A DNA stretch of 64,000 bases from UBA2421 sp002343075 (GCA_937982565.1 CALJLN010000003.1:186001-250000); one strand, 5' to 3'. Shown: positions 28,928 through 38,114, counted from the stretch's first letter. Numbers and translations are program-made. Notes: generated by a model not told the origin, from the sequence alone.

Positions 28928-30811
28928 GTGATCAAGGTTGCGATGATCGGTGCGGGAAGCGTCGTCTTCAGTAAGAATCTAACCGGCGATATTCTCTCAT
29001 ACCCCGAGTTTCGCGATGCCACGCTAAGCTACATGGACATTGATGCCGACAGGCTTGAGGTCGGCGCGGCGTTGTGCCGGAAAGTTGCCAGGGGGCTTGG
29101 GGCCAACCCGACGATCGAAGCCACAACCGACCGCCGCCGGGTACTGGCGGGGGCGGATTTCGTCATCAACATGGTGCAGATCGGCGGGTTTGACAGCACG
29201 CTGGTCGATTTTGAGATTCCGAGAAAGTATGGCCTGAATTTCACGATCGCCGACACCACCGGCCCCGGCGGGTTCTTTCGCGCGTTACGCACGTTTCCGA
29301 TGCTCAAGGGGCTGTGCGCCGACATGATGCAAATCTGCCCGCGGGCGATTCTGCTCAACTATTCCAACCCCATGAGCATGAACATGCAGACCATCTCGCG
29401 CACGAGCGACGTGGCGGCAGTGGGGCTTTGTCACAGTGTGCAGGGAACATTTAACCAGTTGATGGGTTACATTGGCGAAGACCCGGCAAGGGTTACATTC
29501 ATCTGCGCCGGCATCAACCACATGGCGTTTTATCTAAAGATCGAGAAGGACGGCGCTGATCTCTACCCGCGTTTGTTTGAGGCGATGGGCCGTAAGGACG
29601 TCTATGACACCAATCGAGTCCGTTTTGAGATGATGCGCCGGCTAGGCCATTTTGTGACTGAGAGCAGCGAGCATAATGCGGAGTACAATCCCTGGTTCAT
29701 TCCCCACGGCCGTGAGTCTCTCAACAGGTTTGATGTCCCGATCGATGAATATCTGCGCCGCTGCGATGGAATTGTGGGTGAGTTTGAGCGGATGAAACAA
29801 CGGGCGATAAATGAAGAGCCGATGGAGCACCGACGGAGCCACGAGTATGGCAGCAGCATCATTCACAGTGTCGTGACCGGCAATCCGAGAGTGGTTTACG
29901 GTAACATGCCCAATCGCGGGGCCATTTCCACGTTGCCGGACGACGCCATCGCTGAGGCGCCGACGCTGGTCGACCGGAATGGTTGCCAGTTCGCCACGGT
30001 CGGCGCGCTTCCCCCACAGCTAGCGGCATACATGATGCCTCATGTGGCGCAGCATGAACTGTTCATCCGCGCTGCGATCGAAGGTCGGCGTGACCACGTT
30101 TACCAGGCGGCCATGTTCGACCCCCTGACCGCGGCAACCATGACTGTCGATCACATAGTCGAGATGTGCGATGAACTCATCGCCGCACACGGCTTCGAGA
30201 GCGACGGCGGGCTGCTTCCCTCTCTTGACGCGAAAGCGACCCTCGTCCCCGGCAGCGGAAAGGCATTCGGCAGGGTCGATCCCGGAACGCTTCGGGCCAG
30301 TTGGGAGGCCGCACAGAGGCAGACCGATGAGGACGCGATTGCCGATTGGCATATCCTCGGCCCGTTCCCAGCAGATTCGCTGCCGATCAGTGTGACCCAG
30401 CGGACAGCAATCGACGATGAGCGCGGCGGTGACGGACGCATTGACCTCGCCGCCTCTCACCTGATCGGGTCCAACACGCTGGTCTGGACGAAGGTGCGTG
30501 CCGGTCGGCGGGCGTATGTCGATCTTAACCAGCACTTTGGCCCGCAGGAGAATTGTCTTGCCTATGGCTACGCGGAGGTTCAGAGCGTTCATGCGCGCGA
30601 GTCGGAATTGCTCATCGGCAGCGACGATGGCGTGGCAGTGTGGATCAACGGAAAGCTCGTACACGAGAATGATCTGCGTCGTCCGTACCGTTTTGGTGAT
30701 GATACGATCGCGGTCCACCTCGATTCGGGCCTGAATCGCATTCTTGTGAAGGTGTCTCAACACGCCGGCGGATGGGGCTTCGGCGCGGGCGTGTCCAGGG
30801 CCAACTTCTAG
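28928..30811 (+). CDS. GH4 alpha-galactosidase-like enzyme with extra C-terminal beta-sandwich domain
   Basis: 627 residues; start GTG at 28928 with GGGAG upstream (an ATG two bases earlier is followed at once by a stop). Residues 1-450 are an NAD- and metal-dependent GH4 glycosidase: GAGSVVF at 8-14, NMVQIGG, DTTGPGGFFRALRTF, and GLCHSVQG with the metal-binding Cys168-His169. The CHSVQG form is that of MelA-type alpha-galactosidases and some alpha-galacturonidases. Residues about 455-627 are not part of usual GH4 proteins: WHILGPFP, GSDDGVAVWINGKLVHEN and NRILVKVSQHAGGWGF suggest a jelly-roll domain. No signal peptide is seen. It probably feeds the sugar-acid cluster that follows. Confidence 0.87.
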   Translation: MIKVAMIGAGSVVFSKNLTGDILSYPEFRDATLSYMDIDADRLEVGAALCRKVARGLGANPTIEATTDRRRVLAGADFVINMVQIGGFDSTLVDFEIPRKYGLNFTIADTTGPGGFFRALRTFPMLKGLCADMMQICPRAILLNYSNPMSMNMQTISRTSDVAAVGLCHSVQGTFNQLMGYIGEDPARVTFICAGINHMAFYLKIEKDGADLYPRLFEAMGRKDVYDTNRVRFEMMRRLGHFVTESSEHNAEYNPWFIPHGRESLNRFDVPIDEYLRRCDGIVGEFERMKQRAINEEPMEHRRSHEYGSSIIHSVVTGNPRVVYGNMPNRGAISTLPDDAIAEAPTLVDRNGCQFATVGALPPQLAAYMMPHVAQHELFIRAAIEGRRDHVYQAAMFDPLTAATMTVDHIVEMCDELIAAHGFESDGGLLPSLDAKATLVPGSGKAFGRVDPGTLRASWEAAQRQTDEDAIADWHILGPFPADSLPISVTQRTAIDDERGGDGRIDLAASHLIGSNTLVWTKVRAGRRAYVDLNQHFGPQENCLAYGYAEVQSVHARESELLIGSDDGVAVWINGKLVHENDLRRPYRFGDDTIAVHLDSGLNRILVKVSQHAGGWGFGAGVSRANF

Positions 30812-30832
30812 CTTCCACCCCAGCGTGATTTC

Positions 30833-32560
30833 ATGGATGAACAAGTTGCTCAACCATCGTCGTGGCGGCAGTCGGTAGTCGTCATCCTGCTGACTGCGGC
30901 GGCGCTGGCGGCGACGCTGCCGATGCTGGAGTTTGCCAGCGGGAGTGAGAACCTGGTCGTTTCGACGGCGCTGGAGACCCGCCGTGAATCGCACTGGCTT
31001 ATGCCCACGCTTGAAGGTGAGTTGCGCATCGCCAAGCCCCCGTTGGCCACCTGGCTCACCGCCGCGGCGATATCACCTTCACTGTCGCGCGATTTGTCCA
31101 GCGCGGACAGCGCTACACGCGAGCGTGCACACTGGCATTTGCGATGGCGGGCCCGGCTGCCGTCGCTCCTGACGGCCTGCGGCTTACTTGTTGCCTGCGG
31201 AGCGTTTGCCCGGGTGTTTGTGGGTGCCCGAGAGGCGTGGATCGCCGTCGCAATTTGTGCAAGCACGATCATGTTTCTCAAGGCCGCTCGGAGCGCCACC
31301 ACCGACATTCAACTGGCGCTCTGGGTTGCCGCCGCCAATGCGTTGTTGGCACAAGCCCTGTTCGCCTCGCGACGCAGAGCGCTGGTTGCACTTGCAGGTG
31401 TTGCGGTCGGTTTGGCACTCATGAGCAAGGGGCCTGTCACGCTGCTTCAGACAGTTCTCCCGCTCGCCCTGTTTGCAATGTGGGACCGCCTGACCAAACC
31501 AGCCAGCGAGGTTTTGTCGTCTAAGTCATTCACTTGGATCGCGTCGTGCGCCTTTGGCATTGGGTTGATGCTCTGCGTTGCGCTTCCGTGGTACGTTGCG
31601 ATATACCTGCGCGATCCGGGTGTGGCTTCGGTCTGGTGGCGCGAGGTGACCCGCGAAGGAGCCACCGGCATTGCTCCTGGCAAGTGGTATAATTATGTCG
31701 TGCTGCTGCCGATCCTGCTGCCGTGGACGGTGGCTTTCGTCCTGGGCACGACCCGGATCAGCCTGAATCTCATAGCCCGCACGCGGGTTGATCGGCGAAT
31801 GGTTCTTGCGATGGCATATGTGCTTGTGCCGATCATCGTCATGAGCTTCTTCCGCGATCGCAAGGAACGATATCTGCTGCCGATGGTCGTCCCGGCGGCG
31901 GTGGTGGCTGCCTACGGGCTGCAATCGCTCCTCAACCCGCTCGAACCGCGGAAGCGTCTGTTTCAGGCACTGCGGCGATTGCATTGGATCGGCCTTCTCG
32001 CCGCCGCCGTTGGTTTGCCGGTGGCGGGGTTGGTTTTCTTGAAATCGATCGAAGGTCGCCCCTGGTTTTCATGGTCTGAAGCGATGCTGCTCGGTCTCGC
32101 CGCCGGCGTGCCTGCGTTGTGGGGGCTTGCTAACTCCGGCTTGCGCGCATCGCGTTTCGTCTGGCCGACACTGGCGACGATGCTTGTTCTGCAGGTGGGG
32201 CTGGTCTGGGGATACCGACACGCGCGCGAAGGGCGCAGTGAAATGAAGCCGCTGGCCGATCTGATCTGGAAGAGCTACCCGGAAGCTGACGTTTACACAT
32301 CAAGCGAAGGACGGAAAAAATATGCCCCGAACGACCTGGCGATCTACCTCAACCGCGCGGTGCGTTGGTCGTCGTCACCGGGTGAAGTACCGCAGCACGC
32401 CCGGCCGACGGTGCTGGTGATTCGACAGGATGAAGACGAACTGGAACCACCGCCAACACCTCCCGGATGGGCGCATTTTGCCAAGGTTCCCCGGGACAAG
32501 AGTTGGTGGCACGCGTTCGTGAGACAAGATCCGGCGCCGCTTCCTGCCGAGGATCGCTGA
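30833..32560 (+). CDS. ArnT/GT39-like polytopic glycosyltransferase
   Basis: 575 residues with about eleven membrane helices. The first periplasmic loop has SENLVVSTALETRR and TLEGELRIAKPPLATWL; the E-x-R-x-x-KPPL pattern marks the GT39/GT83 group that moves sugars from polyprenyl phosphate (ArnT, Pmt). PWYVAIYLRDPG follows the next helices, and FFRDRKERYLLPMVVP lies in a later loop. A soluble C-terminal domain of about 120 residues contains KSYPEADVYTSSEG. It begins 21 bases after the GH4 stop and converges with an LPS-kinase-like gene 13 bases away. A role in modifying lipid A or another envelope glycan is likely (inference). Confidence 0.85.
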   Translation: MDEQVAQPSSWRQSVVVILLTAAALAATLPMLEFASGSENLVVSTALETRRESHWLMPTLEGELRIAKPPLATWLTAAAISPSLSRDLSSADSATRERAHWHLRWRARLPSLLTACGLLVACGAFARVFVGAREAWIAVAICASTIMFLKAARSATTDIQLALWVAAANALLAQALFASRRRALVALAGVAVGLALMSKGPVTLLQTVLPLALFAMWDRLTKPASEVLSSKSFTWIASCAFGIGLMLCVALPWYVAIYLRDPGVASVWWREVTREGATGIAPGKWYNYVVLLPILLPWTVAFVLGTTRISLNLIARTRVDRRMVLAMAYVLVPIIVMSFFRDRKERYLLPMVVPAAVVAAYGLQSLLNPLEPRKRLFQALRRLHWIGLLAAAVGLPVAGLVFLKSIEGRPWFSWSEAMLLGLAAGVPALWGLANSGLRASRFVWPTLATMLVLQVGLVWGYRHAREGRSEMKPLADLIWKSYPEADVYTSSEGRKKYAPNDLAIYLNRAVRWSSSPGEVPQHARPTVLVIRQDEDELEPPPTPPGWAHFAKVPRDKSWWHAFVRQDPAPLPAEDR

Positions 32561-32573
32561 AGAGAACTGCTCG

Positions 32574-33398
32574 CTAGTCTTCTTTTCGACGACGGCGATT
32601 GAGCAGGCGGTTGGCCTCTTTTCGCGTGAGCGCGATCAGGTTGGGAAACTCCCGCCAGCCATATCCCTGAAGCAGCCGCACTCGGTCGCTCGGTCGGGCC
32701 AGCGATGTCGGCGCGTTGTTGGTCATCACGGCGAAATCTCTCGCACGAAGCTTCGTGCCGATCGACGTTCCGTAGTCAAGGCGCGCGACATCAATCAGCG
32801 AGAACGAAAGCTGGTCATCGCCTCGCACATAAATGTGGCGGGGCATCATGTCGGGAAATGCGAATCCCGCATCGTGCACCTTGCGGACAAAACGGCCAGC
32901 CTCAAGCAGCAAGCGTCGGCGGGTGTGGCGGTCGGTCGTTCGGGCAAGGCGTTCGTCGAGCGGTTCGCCGTCCGCGGCCTCGGTCACGATGTACGAGAAT
33001 CGTTCTGAGAAGAGGCCGACCTGCTCGCCGTAGCCCACCGGCCTCGCCGTGCCGATTCCCGCTCTTCGAAGTGCGGTATAATTCTCAAATTCCTGCCTGC
33101 AGAGCGACCAGACGGTCCACCTCTTATAGAAGCTTCGCCGGGCGTTTTTGGGGTCGGATTGCCATATGCGCTTGATAAACACGACCTTGCCGTTCGCCGC
33201 GGTGATCTTCAGGATATCCCTGCGACCACGGTGGTTCTTGATTGACCAGCCTTGCAACGCCTTGGCTTGCTTGCAGGTGGCCAAACCGAGCGATTGCAAC
33301 GTTACGTCGCCATTCTCGGTCCGATCGGTGCGTGAGGGCATTACCCCAGCCGATGAGGGCTTGGTCGCAGGGTCGGTGTTGGAATCAGTTGTGAGCAT
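32574..33398 (-). CDS. LPS kinase-like protein (WaaP/KdkA/InaA fold)
   Basis: 274 residues from the ATG at 33398 (an in-frame GTG at 33413 is possible; neither has a ribosome site). After a polar N-terminus, residues about 55-260 show the small protein-kinase-like fold of LPS core kinases: VVFIKRIW with the ATP-binding Lys, ENYTALRRAGIGTARPVGYG, FSYIVTEAADGEPL, then the catalytic-loop equivalent FPDMMPRHIYV (Asp in place of the HRD Asp) and the metal-binding Asp in FSLIDVARLD. It would phosphorylate heptose or Kdo in lipid A-core. Its convergent neighbour is an ArnT-like transferase, so this is an envelope-modification pair. Confidence 0.8.
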   Translation of the reverse strand: MLTTDSNTDPATKPSSAGVMPSRTDRTENGDVTLQSLGLATCKQAKALQGWSIKNHRGRRDILKITAANGKVVFIKRIWQSDPKNARRSFYKRWTVWSLCRQEFENYTALRRAGIGTARPVGYGEQVGLFSERFSYIVTEAADGEPLDERLARTTDRHTRRRLLLEAGRFVRKVHDAGFAFPDMMPRHIYVRGDDQLSFSLIDVARLDYGTSIGTKLRARDFAVMTNNAPTSLARPSDRVRLLQGYGWREFPNLIALTRKEANRLLNRRRRKED

Positions 33399-33555
33399 TC
33401 GGATAGCGAGCACTGCAAAAGGAGGCGCTGTAAATCTTAATGACGGATGTACCTCAATTACAAACGCCGTGCGGCTTCATTTCGTCATTTTGTGCGCTGT
33501 CGCGACGTCGCTTCTCAGCGAGTCCCTGACTGATTGCCTGCGGGAAATCGCAATG

Positions 33556-34500
33556 CTAGGGCATAGGCTTAGCCCGCGCCGCCAGAAGCAGGCGATACCA
33601 CTGCTCCCGCGTTAGGCTGATCGCATCGGCCTTGGCGCACTCGCGAATGTTCTCCGGGTTGTTGCTGCCGATGATCGGAATGATCCCGCTGGGGTGTTTG
33701 AGCAGCCACGCGACTGCGATCACACTTCGGCTAATGCCATATTCTGCGGCAACGGCGTCGAGTTCATGAAGCACCCACTGCTTGTGAGCATGTCGGGAAT
33801 CGCTCAGCCGAGGCGCGCGGCCGGTTCCAAGCCAGCCCCCGCCGAGCGGGCTCCACGCCAGAGGTGTTATACTCCGTTCGAGACACTGGTCGAGCGTGCC
33901 ATCCTCAAAACAATCGAGTCGGCCGAGGTGAATCTCCACCTGATTGACAATCAACGGCTGGCGCAGGTGCTTCTGCAGCGCGCTAAATTGACTCGGAAGA
34001 AAGTTACTTACACCAAAGTATCGAACCTTGCCGGTGCGCTGAAGTTCATCAAACGCCTCGGCAACCTCCGGCGGATTCATCAATACATCGGGACGGTGCA
34101 ACTGAAAGAGATCGATCGTTTCGATTCCCATCGTCTTCAACGACCGCTCGGCCGAGGAGAGGATGTGCTCTTTGGAGAAGTCGAACCGATGCGGTGCGCC
34201 GGGTGAAGGGTCATTCTCAAATCGAATGCCACACTTGGTGGCGATGACAATCTGCTTGCGCGCACCGGAAACCTGCCTGAGAAAGGCTCCCAGGATCTCC
34301 TCGCAAACGCGATGGCAGTAGATGTCGGCGGTATCAAACAGCGTGTAGCCAGCTTCGAGCGCCGCAACATGTGCCGCGACCCCCGCGGCGCGGCGTTGGG
34401 GGGTCGCTTCGCCGACGGTCCATGTGCCTGCAGAACGCATGTTCCCGTAGCTGAGCCGGGTGCAGACCAGATCGGATGTGCCGAGGCGCTGGGTGTTCAT
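33556..34500 (-). CDS. Aldo/keto reductase
   Basis: 314 residues from the ATG at 34498-34500 (MNTQRLGTSDLVCTRL). The long open frame upstream is Arg/Ser-rich antisense of the divergent gene and is not accepted. The catalytic tetrad is complete: Asp56 and Tyr61 in FDTADIYCH, Lys89 in IATKCG, His135 in FQLHRPD. WSPLGGGWLGTG and the NADPH-site text IPIIGSNNPENIRE close the barrel. It resembles the YdhF-type subgroup. Divergent from a Gfo/Idh oxidoreductase with 148 bases between, including a tandem direct repeat. Likely oxidises or reduces a sugar or sugar acid in the same pathway; the substrate is unknown. Confidence 0.9.
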   Translation of the reverse strand: MNTQRLGTSDLVCTRLSYGNMRSAGTWTVGEATPQRRAAGVAAHVAALEAGYTLFDTADIYCHRVCEEILGAFLRQVSGARKQIVIATKCGIRFENDPSPGAPHRFDFSKEHILSSAERSLKTMGIETIDLFQLHRPDVLMNPPEVAEAFDELQRTGKVRYFGVSNFLPSQFSALQKHLRQPLIVNQVEIHLGRLDCFEDGTLDQCLERSITPLAWSPLGGGWLGTGRAPRLSDSRHAHKQWVLHELDAVAAEYGISRSVIAVAWLLKHPSGIIPIIGSNNPENIRECAKADAISLTREQWYRLLLAARAKPMP

Positions 34501-34576
34501 CCGGGCATTCTGTTGGACTTCGATACCGATCGCAAGGCTCGTCGTGTCACACGTGCGCCTCAACATGCTCCGACGT

Positions 34577-34613
34577 GTTGGCCGAAAAGTGCAAAGGTTG
34601 GCCGGAAAGTGCA
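34577..34613. promoter_or_regulatory. Candidate operator: tandem direct repeat
   Basis: GTTGGCCGAAAAGTGCA (34577-34593) and GTTGGCCGGAAAGTGCA (34597-34613) match at 16 of 17 bases and are spaced 20 bases start to start, about two helical turns. They lie between the divergent aldo/keto reductase and Gfo/Idh genes, a normal place for a shared regulator. Confidence 0.5.
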
Positions 34614-34648
34614 TGGTAATGCGATGCGCGTGCGATAGGCTTTGCGAA

Positions 34649-35824
34649 ATGGAAACCAGGCGAATCGGCATCATTATGAACGGCGTCACTGGACGGATGG
34701 GCACCAACCAGCATCTGGTCCGTTCGATTCTCGCGATCATCAAGCAAGGCGGCGTGCGAATTAACCCAGAATTGACGCTCATGCCCGCCCCGATCCTCAC
34801 CGGGCGGAACGAAGATAAGCTGCGGGAACTGGCCGAGAAGTACGGAGGGGGGGCGAGTGGCGGGCCGTTGAAGTACACGACGGACATTCAGGGGGCACTC
34901 GATGGGAAACACGGCGACTACGAAGTGTTTTTCGACGCATCCGGCACGCTGCAGCGGGCAAAATTTGTGGAAATGGCCGTAAAGGCCAGAAAGTCAATCT
35001 ACTGCGAAAAGCCGACCGCCGTCACCACTGCGGAGGCGTTGCGGCTTGCGAAACTGTGTGAAGATGCCAGAGTCAAAAACGGGGTGGTTCAGGATAAGTT
35101 ATTCCTCCCCGGGCTTCGAAAGCTCCGCATGCTCAGAGAACTGGGCTTTTTCGGCAGAATACTGAGTGTGCGCGGCGAGTTTGGCTACTGGGTGTTCACA
35201 GGCCTCGACTACGACCAACCCGCCCAGCGGCCAAGTTGGAACTATCGCGCCGAAGACGGCGGCGGAATCATGATCGACATGTTCTGCCACTGGGAGTATG
35301 TCATCACCAACCTGTTCGGCCCGATCAAGTCGCTCGTGGCATACGGAAATACCGATTTGCCCGAACGCCGGGACGAGTCTGGCAAACCTTACAAAGCGAC
35401 ATCGGATGACAGCGCATACGCCATTTTTGTGCTGCAAGACGGAACGGTGTGCCAGTTCAATAGCAGTTGGTGTACGCGCGTCCGCCGCGATGATCTGCTC
35501 ACCGTGCAAGTAGATGGAGAGAAGGGCAGTGCGGTGGCCGGACTGCGCGAGGTGATGGTGCAGTCGGGGGCCGAGACCCCAAAGCCGGTCTGGAACCCCG
35601 ACATAGCTCAGCCGATCAATTTCTTCGAGGGTTGGCAGGCAGTGCCGAACAACATCGAATATGACAACGGATTCAAGCTACAGTGGGAGCAGTTCCTGCG
35701 ACACGTTGCGCTGGATGAGCCGTTCCGGTGGTCGTTGCGCGAAGGTGCCCGGGGTGTACAACTGGCCGAGCTTGGCATGCAGAGTTGGAAAGAGCGCAAG
35801 TGGGTGGATGTTCCGGCGGTTTGA
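34649..35824 (+). CDS. Gfo/Idh/MocA-family oxidoreductase
   Basis: 391 residues from the ATG at 34649. The N-terminal Rossmann domain starts IGIIMNGVTGRMGTN, whose G-V-T-G-R-M-G loop looks more like dihydrodipicolinate reductase than the usual GCGxxG. The catalytic EKP is present in KSIYCEKPTAVT. The C-terminal alpha/beta domain has GGGIMIDMFCHWEYV, with the His typical of the active site, and later SWCTRVRRDDL. It opens a tight same-strand series (30, 14 and 32 bases to the next three genes) with a TIM-barrel epimerase and GH88. NAD(P)-dependent oxidation of a sugar or glycoside is expected; the substrate is unknown. Confidence 0.88.
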   Translation: METRRIGIIMNGVTGRMGTNQHLVRSILAIIKQGGVRINPELTLMPAPILTGRNEDKLRELAEKYGGGASGGPLKYTTDIQGALDGKHGDYEVFFDASGTLQRAKFVEMAVKARKSIYCEKPTAVTTAEALRLAKLCEDARVKNGVVQDKLFLPGLRKLRMLRELGFFGRILSVRGEFGYWVFTGLDYDQPAQRPSWNYRAEDGGGIMIDMFCHWEYVITNLFGPIKSLVAYGNTDLPERRDESGKPYKATSDDSAYAIFVLQDGTVCQFNSSWCTRVRRDDLLTVQVDGEKGSAVAGLREVMVQSGAETPKPVWNPDIAQPINFFEGWQAVPNNIEYDNGFKLQWEQFLRHVALDEPFRWSLREGARGVQLAELGMQSWKERKWVDVPAV

Positions 35825-35854
35825 TTGCGGCAGTCCGTTATAGGAAATCGCTCA

Positions 35855-36667
35855 ATGCTCAACCGGCTCGCCATTCACACAATGACCAACAAGCCCTGGA
35901 CACTTGCCCAGTGTGTTGATGCGTATGCGCGGGCTGGGGTTGGGGGAATCAGCGTTTGGCGAAACGTGATTCAGCCAATCGGTATTGACGAGGCGGCGCG
36001 CATCGTTCGCGGATCGGGCCTGAAAGTGCCGGCGCTGGTGCGCGGCGGTTTCTTTCCAGCGGTGGGGGAGCCGGATCGACTGCTCGCGATCGAGGACAAC
36101 AAGCGGTGCATCGACGAAGCCTCGGCGCTTGGGGCTGAGATGGTCGTACTTGTCTGCGGCGCTGTCCCGGGCATGCCGCTTGACGAAGCGAGGGCGCAGA
36201 TTCACCTAAGTCTTTCTCTCATAGAGCCTTATGCGCGTGCCAACGGCGTCCGCCTGGCGATCGAACCGCTTCACCCCATGTATGCTGCGGACCGGAGCGC
36301 GATCAACCGCATGAAAGAAGCCCGGCTCGCTTGCGAAGCGGTCCCATCGACGTATCTGGGTATCGCATTGGATGTTTACCACGTCTGGTGGGATCCTGAT
36401 CTAGCCGATGAGATCGCGCGTGCCGGCGCAAACGGCACGCTCTTCGCCTATCACGTCTGCGATTGGAAGCCAAACACCACCGACTTGCTCAACGATCGGG
36501 GATTGATGGGAGAAGGGTGCATTGATCTGAAGGGCATCCGTCGCACGGTCGAGGCTGCGGGGTTTGGTGGCATGATTGAGGTCGAGATTTTTTCCAACAG
36601 GCACTGGGCGCGCGATCAGAATGAATATTTGGCCGACATTTTGCAGGCCTATCAAACGTTGGTGTAA
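35855..36667 (+). CDS. TIM-barrel sugar phosphate isomerase/epimerase-like protein
   Basis: 270 residues from the ATG at 35855, with AGGAAA about 8 bases upstream; a TTG ten codons earlier is in frame but lacks such a site. The fold is the AP-endonuclease-2-like barrel: GVGGISVWRN, ALGAEMVVLVCGAVPG, then probable metal ligands in RLAIEPLHPMYA (Glu), GIALDVYHVWWDP (Asp and His) and GMIEVEIFSNRHW (Glu). Such proteins beside Gfo/Idh/MocA enzymes often act on keto-sugars or inositols, so a paired redox-isomerisation step is plausible. The exact reaction is unknown. Stop and next start are separated by 14 bases. Confidence 0.85.
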   Translation: MLNRLAIHTMTNKPWTLAQCVDAYARAGVGGISVWRNVIQPIGIDEAARIVRGSGLKVPALVRGGFFPAVGEPDRLLAIEDNKRCIDEASALGAEMVVLVCGAVPGMPLDEARAQIHLSLSLIEPYARANGVRLAIEPLHPMYAADRSAINRMKEARLACEAVPSTYLGIALDVYHVWWDPDLADEIARAGANGTLFAYHVCDWKPNTTDLLNDRGLMGEGCIDLKGIRRTVEAAGFGGMIEVEIFSNRHWARDQNEYLADILQAYQTLV

Positions 36668-36681
36668 CGGAAGCGAGACAG

Positions 36682-38082
36682 ATGAAGATTGATCAGAAGC
36701 TATCGGCCCGATCACTTTTGCCCGCTGTCGAGCGCGCGCTCGAAGTTGCGGCGAGCAAAGTCGTTTCGCTGGGCAAGCGGTGGAATGTCAGTCATGGCAC
36801 GCCGGTCTTTACGGTCGCCGGAAAGTACACCACGCGCGGCTGGACCGAATGGACGCAGGGCTTTCAGTACGGATGCGGCATTTACTGCTTTGATGGCACG
36901 GGTGATAAGAAGTTGCTCAATGCGGCGCGCGAGCAAGTAGTGAGGGCGATGCCGTCGCACATTACGCACACTGGCGTCCACGATCATGGATTCAACAACC
37001 TGAGCACTTTCGGCAATCTGCGTCGCTTGATGCGCGAGGGCAGACTCTTACACAACGAATGGGAAAACGCATACTACGAACTGGCCATCAAGTGCAGCGG
37101 GGCCGTGCAGGCGGCGCGGTGGGCGGGGGTGGCGGTCGCCACGCCGTCGCCGCTGTCGGCGAATGCGTCGCAGTTGGGTTACATTTACTCTTTCAACGGC
37201 CCGCAGTCGCTGTTTGTCGATACGATGCGGACGACACGCATTCTCGGCGTGGCGTGGCAACTGGGCCATAAGCTCATGCACGAAAATGATCGTGCTGCCG
37301 ATTTGCTGAAGCGCGCGGTCCTGCACGGTCTGACAACTAATCAGTACATCACCTTTCACGGCCAGACCGAGCATGCCTACGACGTCCGCGGGCGTACCGC
37401 GCATGAAGCGGTGTTTAACCGCAACGACGGAAACTTTCGGACGCGCGCGACGCAGCAGGGATATTCGCCCTTCAGCACCTGGACGCGCGGGTTGGCGTGG
37501 GCAATGCTCGGCTACGCGGAAGAACTGGAGTTCTTCGGGACGATCCCCGAGGCACGCTTCAAGGCCAGCGTCGGGCTGGCGCGACGCGACGTGGTTAAAG
37601 TCTATGAGCAGGCGGCGATCGACACCTGCGACCACTATATCAACGACTGCGCTGCAGCCGATGGAATCGTGTATTGGGATGACGGCGCACCAAACCTCCA
37701 CAAACTGGATGACTGGCGGGCGAACCCAGCAGACCCCTACAATCCCCATGAGCCGGTGGATTCATCAGCCAGCGCGATCGCCGCACAAGGCCTCTTGCGG
37801 CTGGGCCGATACCTCGGAAAGCGCGGTACGAAATTCACACAAGCCGGACTTTCCGTTGCCAGGTCGCTGCTTGCAGAGCCATACCTTTCGACGGATTTGA
37901 AGCACGAAGGATTGCTGCTGCACTCGGTCTATCATCGCCCGAACAACTGGGATTACATTCCCAAGGGCCAAAGTGTGCCATGCGGAGAGTCGAGTATGTG
38001 GGGCGACTACCACCTGCTGGAACTGTGCATCTACCTGCAGCGTATTGCAAACGGCGGGGCTTATCTGCAGTTTTTTGACTGA
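36682..38082 (+). CDS. GH88 unsaturated glucuronyl hydrolase
   Basis: 466 residues, alpha6/alpha6-barrel. GH88 enzymes hydrate the 4,5-double bond of the unsaturated uronic acid left by polysaccharide lyases, releasing 4-deoxy-5-keto-hexuronate. The two catalytic-type aspartates are present: Asp101 in GVHDHGFNN and Asp180 in SLFVDTMRTTRIL. Other family text is STWTRGLAWAMLGYAEE, DSSASAIAAQGLLRLG and CGESSMWGDYHLLEL near the end. No signal peptide is visible, so it probably acts on imported oligosaccharides in the cytoplasm. The product can pass to the SDR gene 32 bases downstream, if that is KduD-like. A GH105-type specificity is the alternative. Confidence 0.87.
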   Translation: MKIDQKLSARSLLPAVERALEVAASKVVSLGKRWNVSHGTPVFTVAGKYTTRGWTEWTQGFQYGCGIYCFDGTGDKKLLNAAREQVVRAMPSHITHTGVHDHGFNNLSTFGNLRRLMREGRLLHNEWENAYYELAIKCSGAVQAARWAGVAVATPSPLSANASQLGYIYSFNGPQSLFVDTMRTTRILGVAWQLGHKLMHENDRAADLLKRAVLHGLTTNQYITFHGQTEHAYDVRGRTAHEAVFNRNDGNFRTRATQQGYSPFSTWTRGLAWAMLGYAEELEFFGTIPEARFKASVGLARRDVVKVYEQAAIDTCDHYINDCAAADGIVYWDDGAPNLHKLDDWRANPADPYNPHEPVDSSASAIAAQGLLRLGRYLGKRGTKFTQAGLSVARSLLAEPYLSTDLKHEGLLLHSVYHRPNNWDYIPKGQSVPCGESSMWGDYHLLELCIYLQRIANGGAYLQFFD

Positions 38083-38114
38083 TTTGAGCTGCCCTAGTGC
38101 AGTTCTACGCTTGA

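Noticed and set aside
34501..34887. N-terminal extension of the aldo/keto reductase frame (about 129 codons)
   Set aside because: It is antisense to the Gfo/Idh gene and its operator region; the family text starts at the ATG at 34500.
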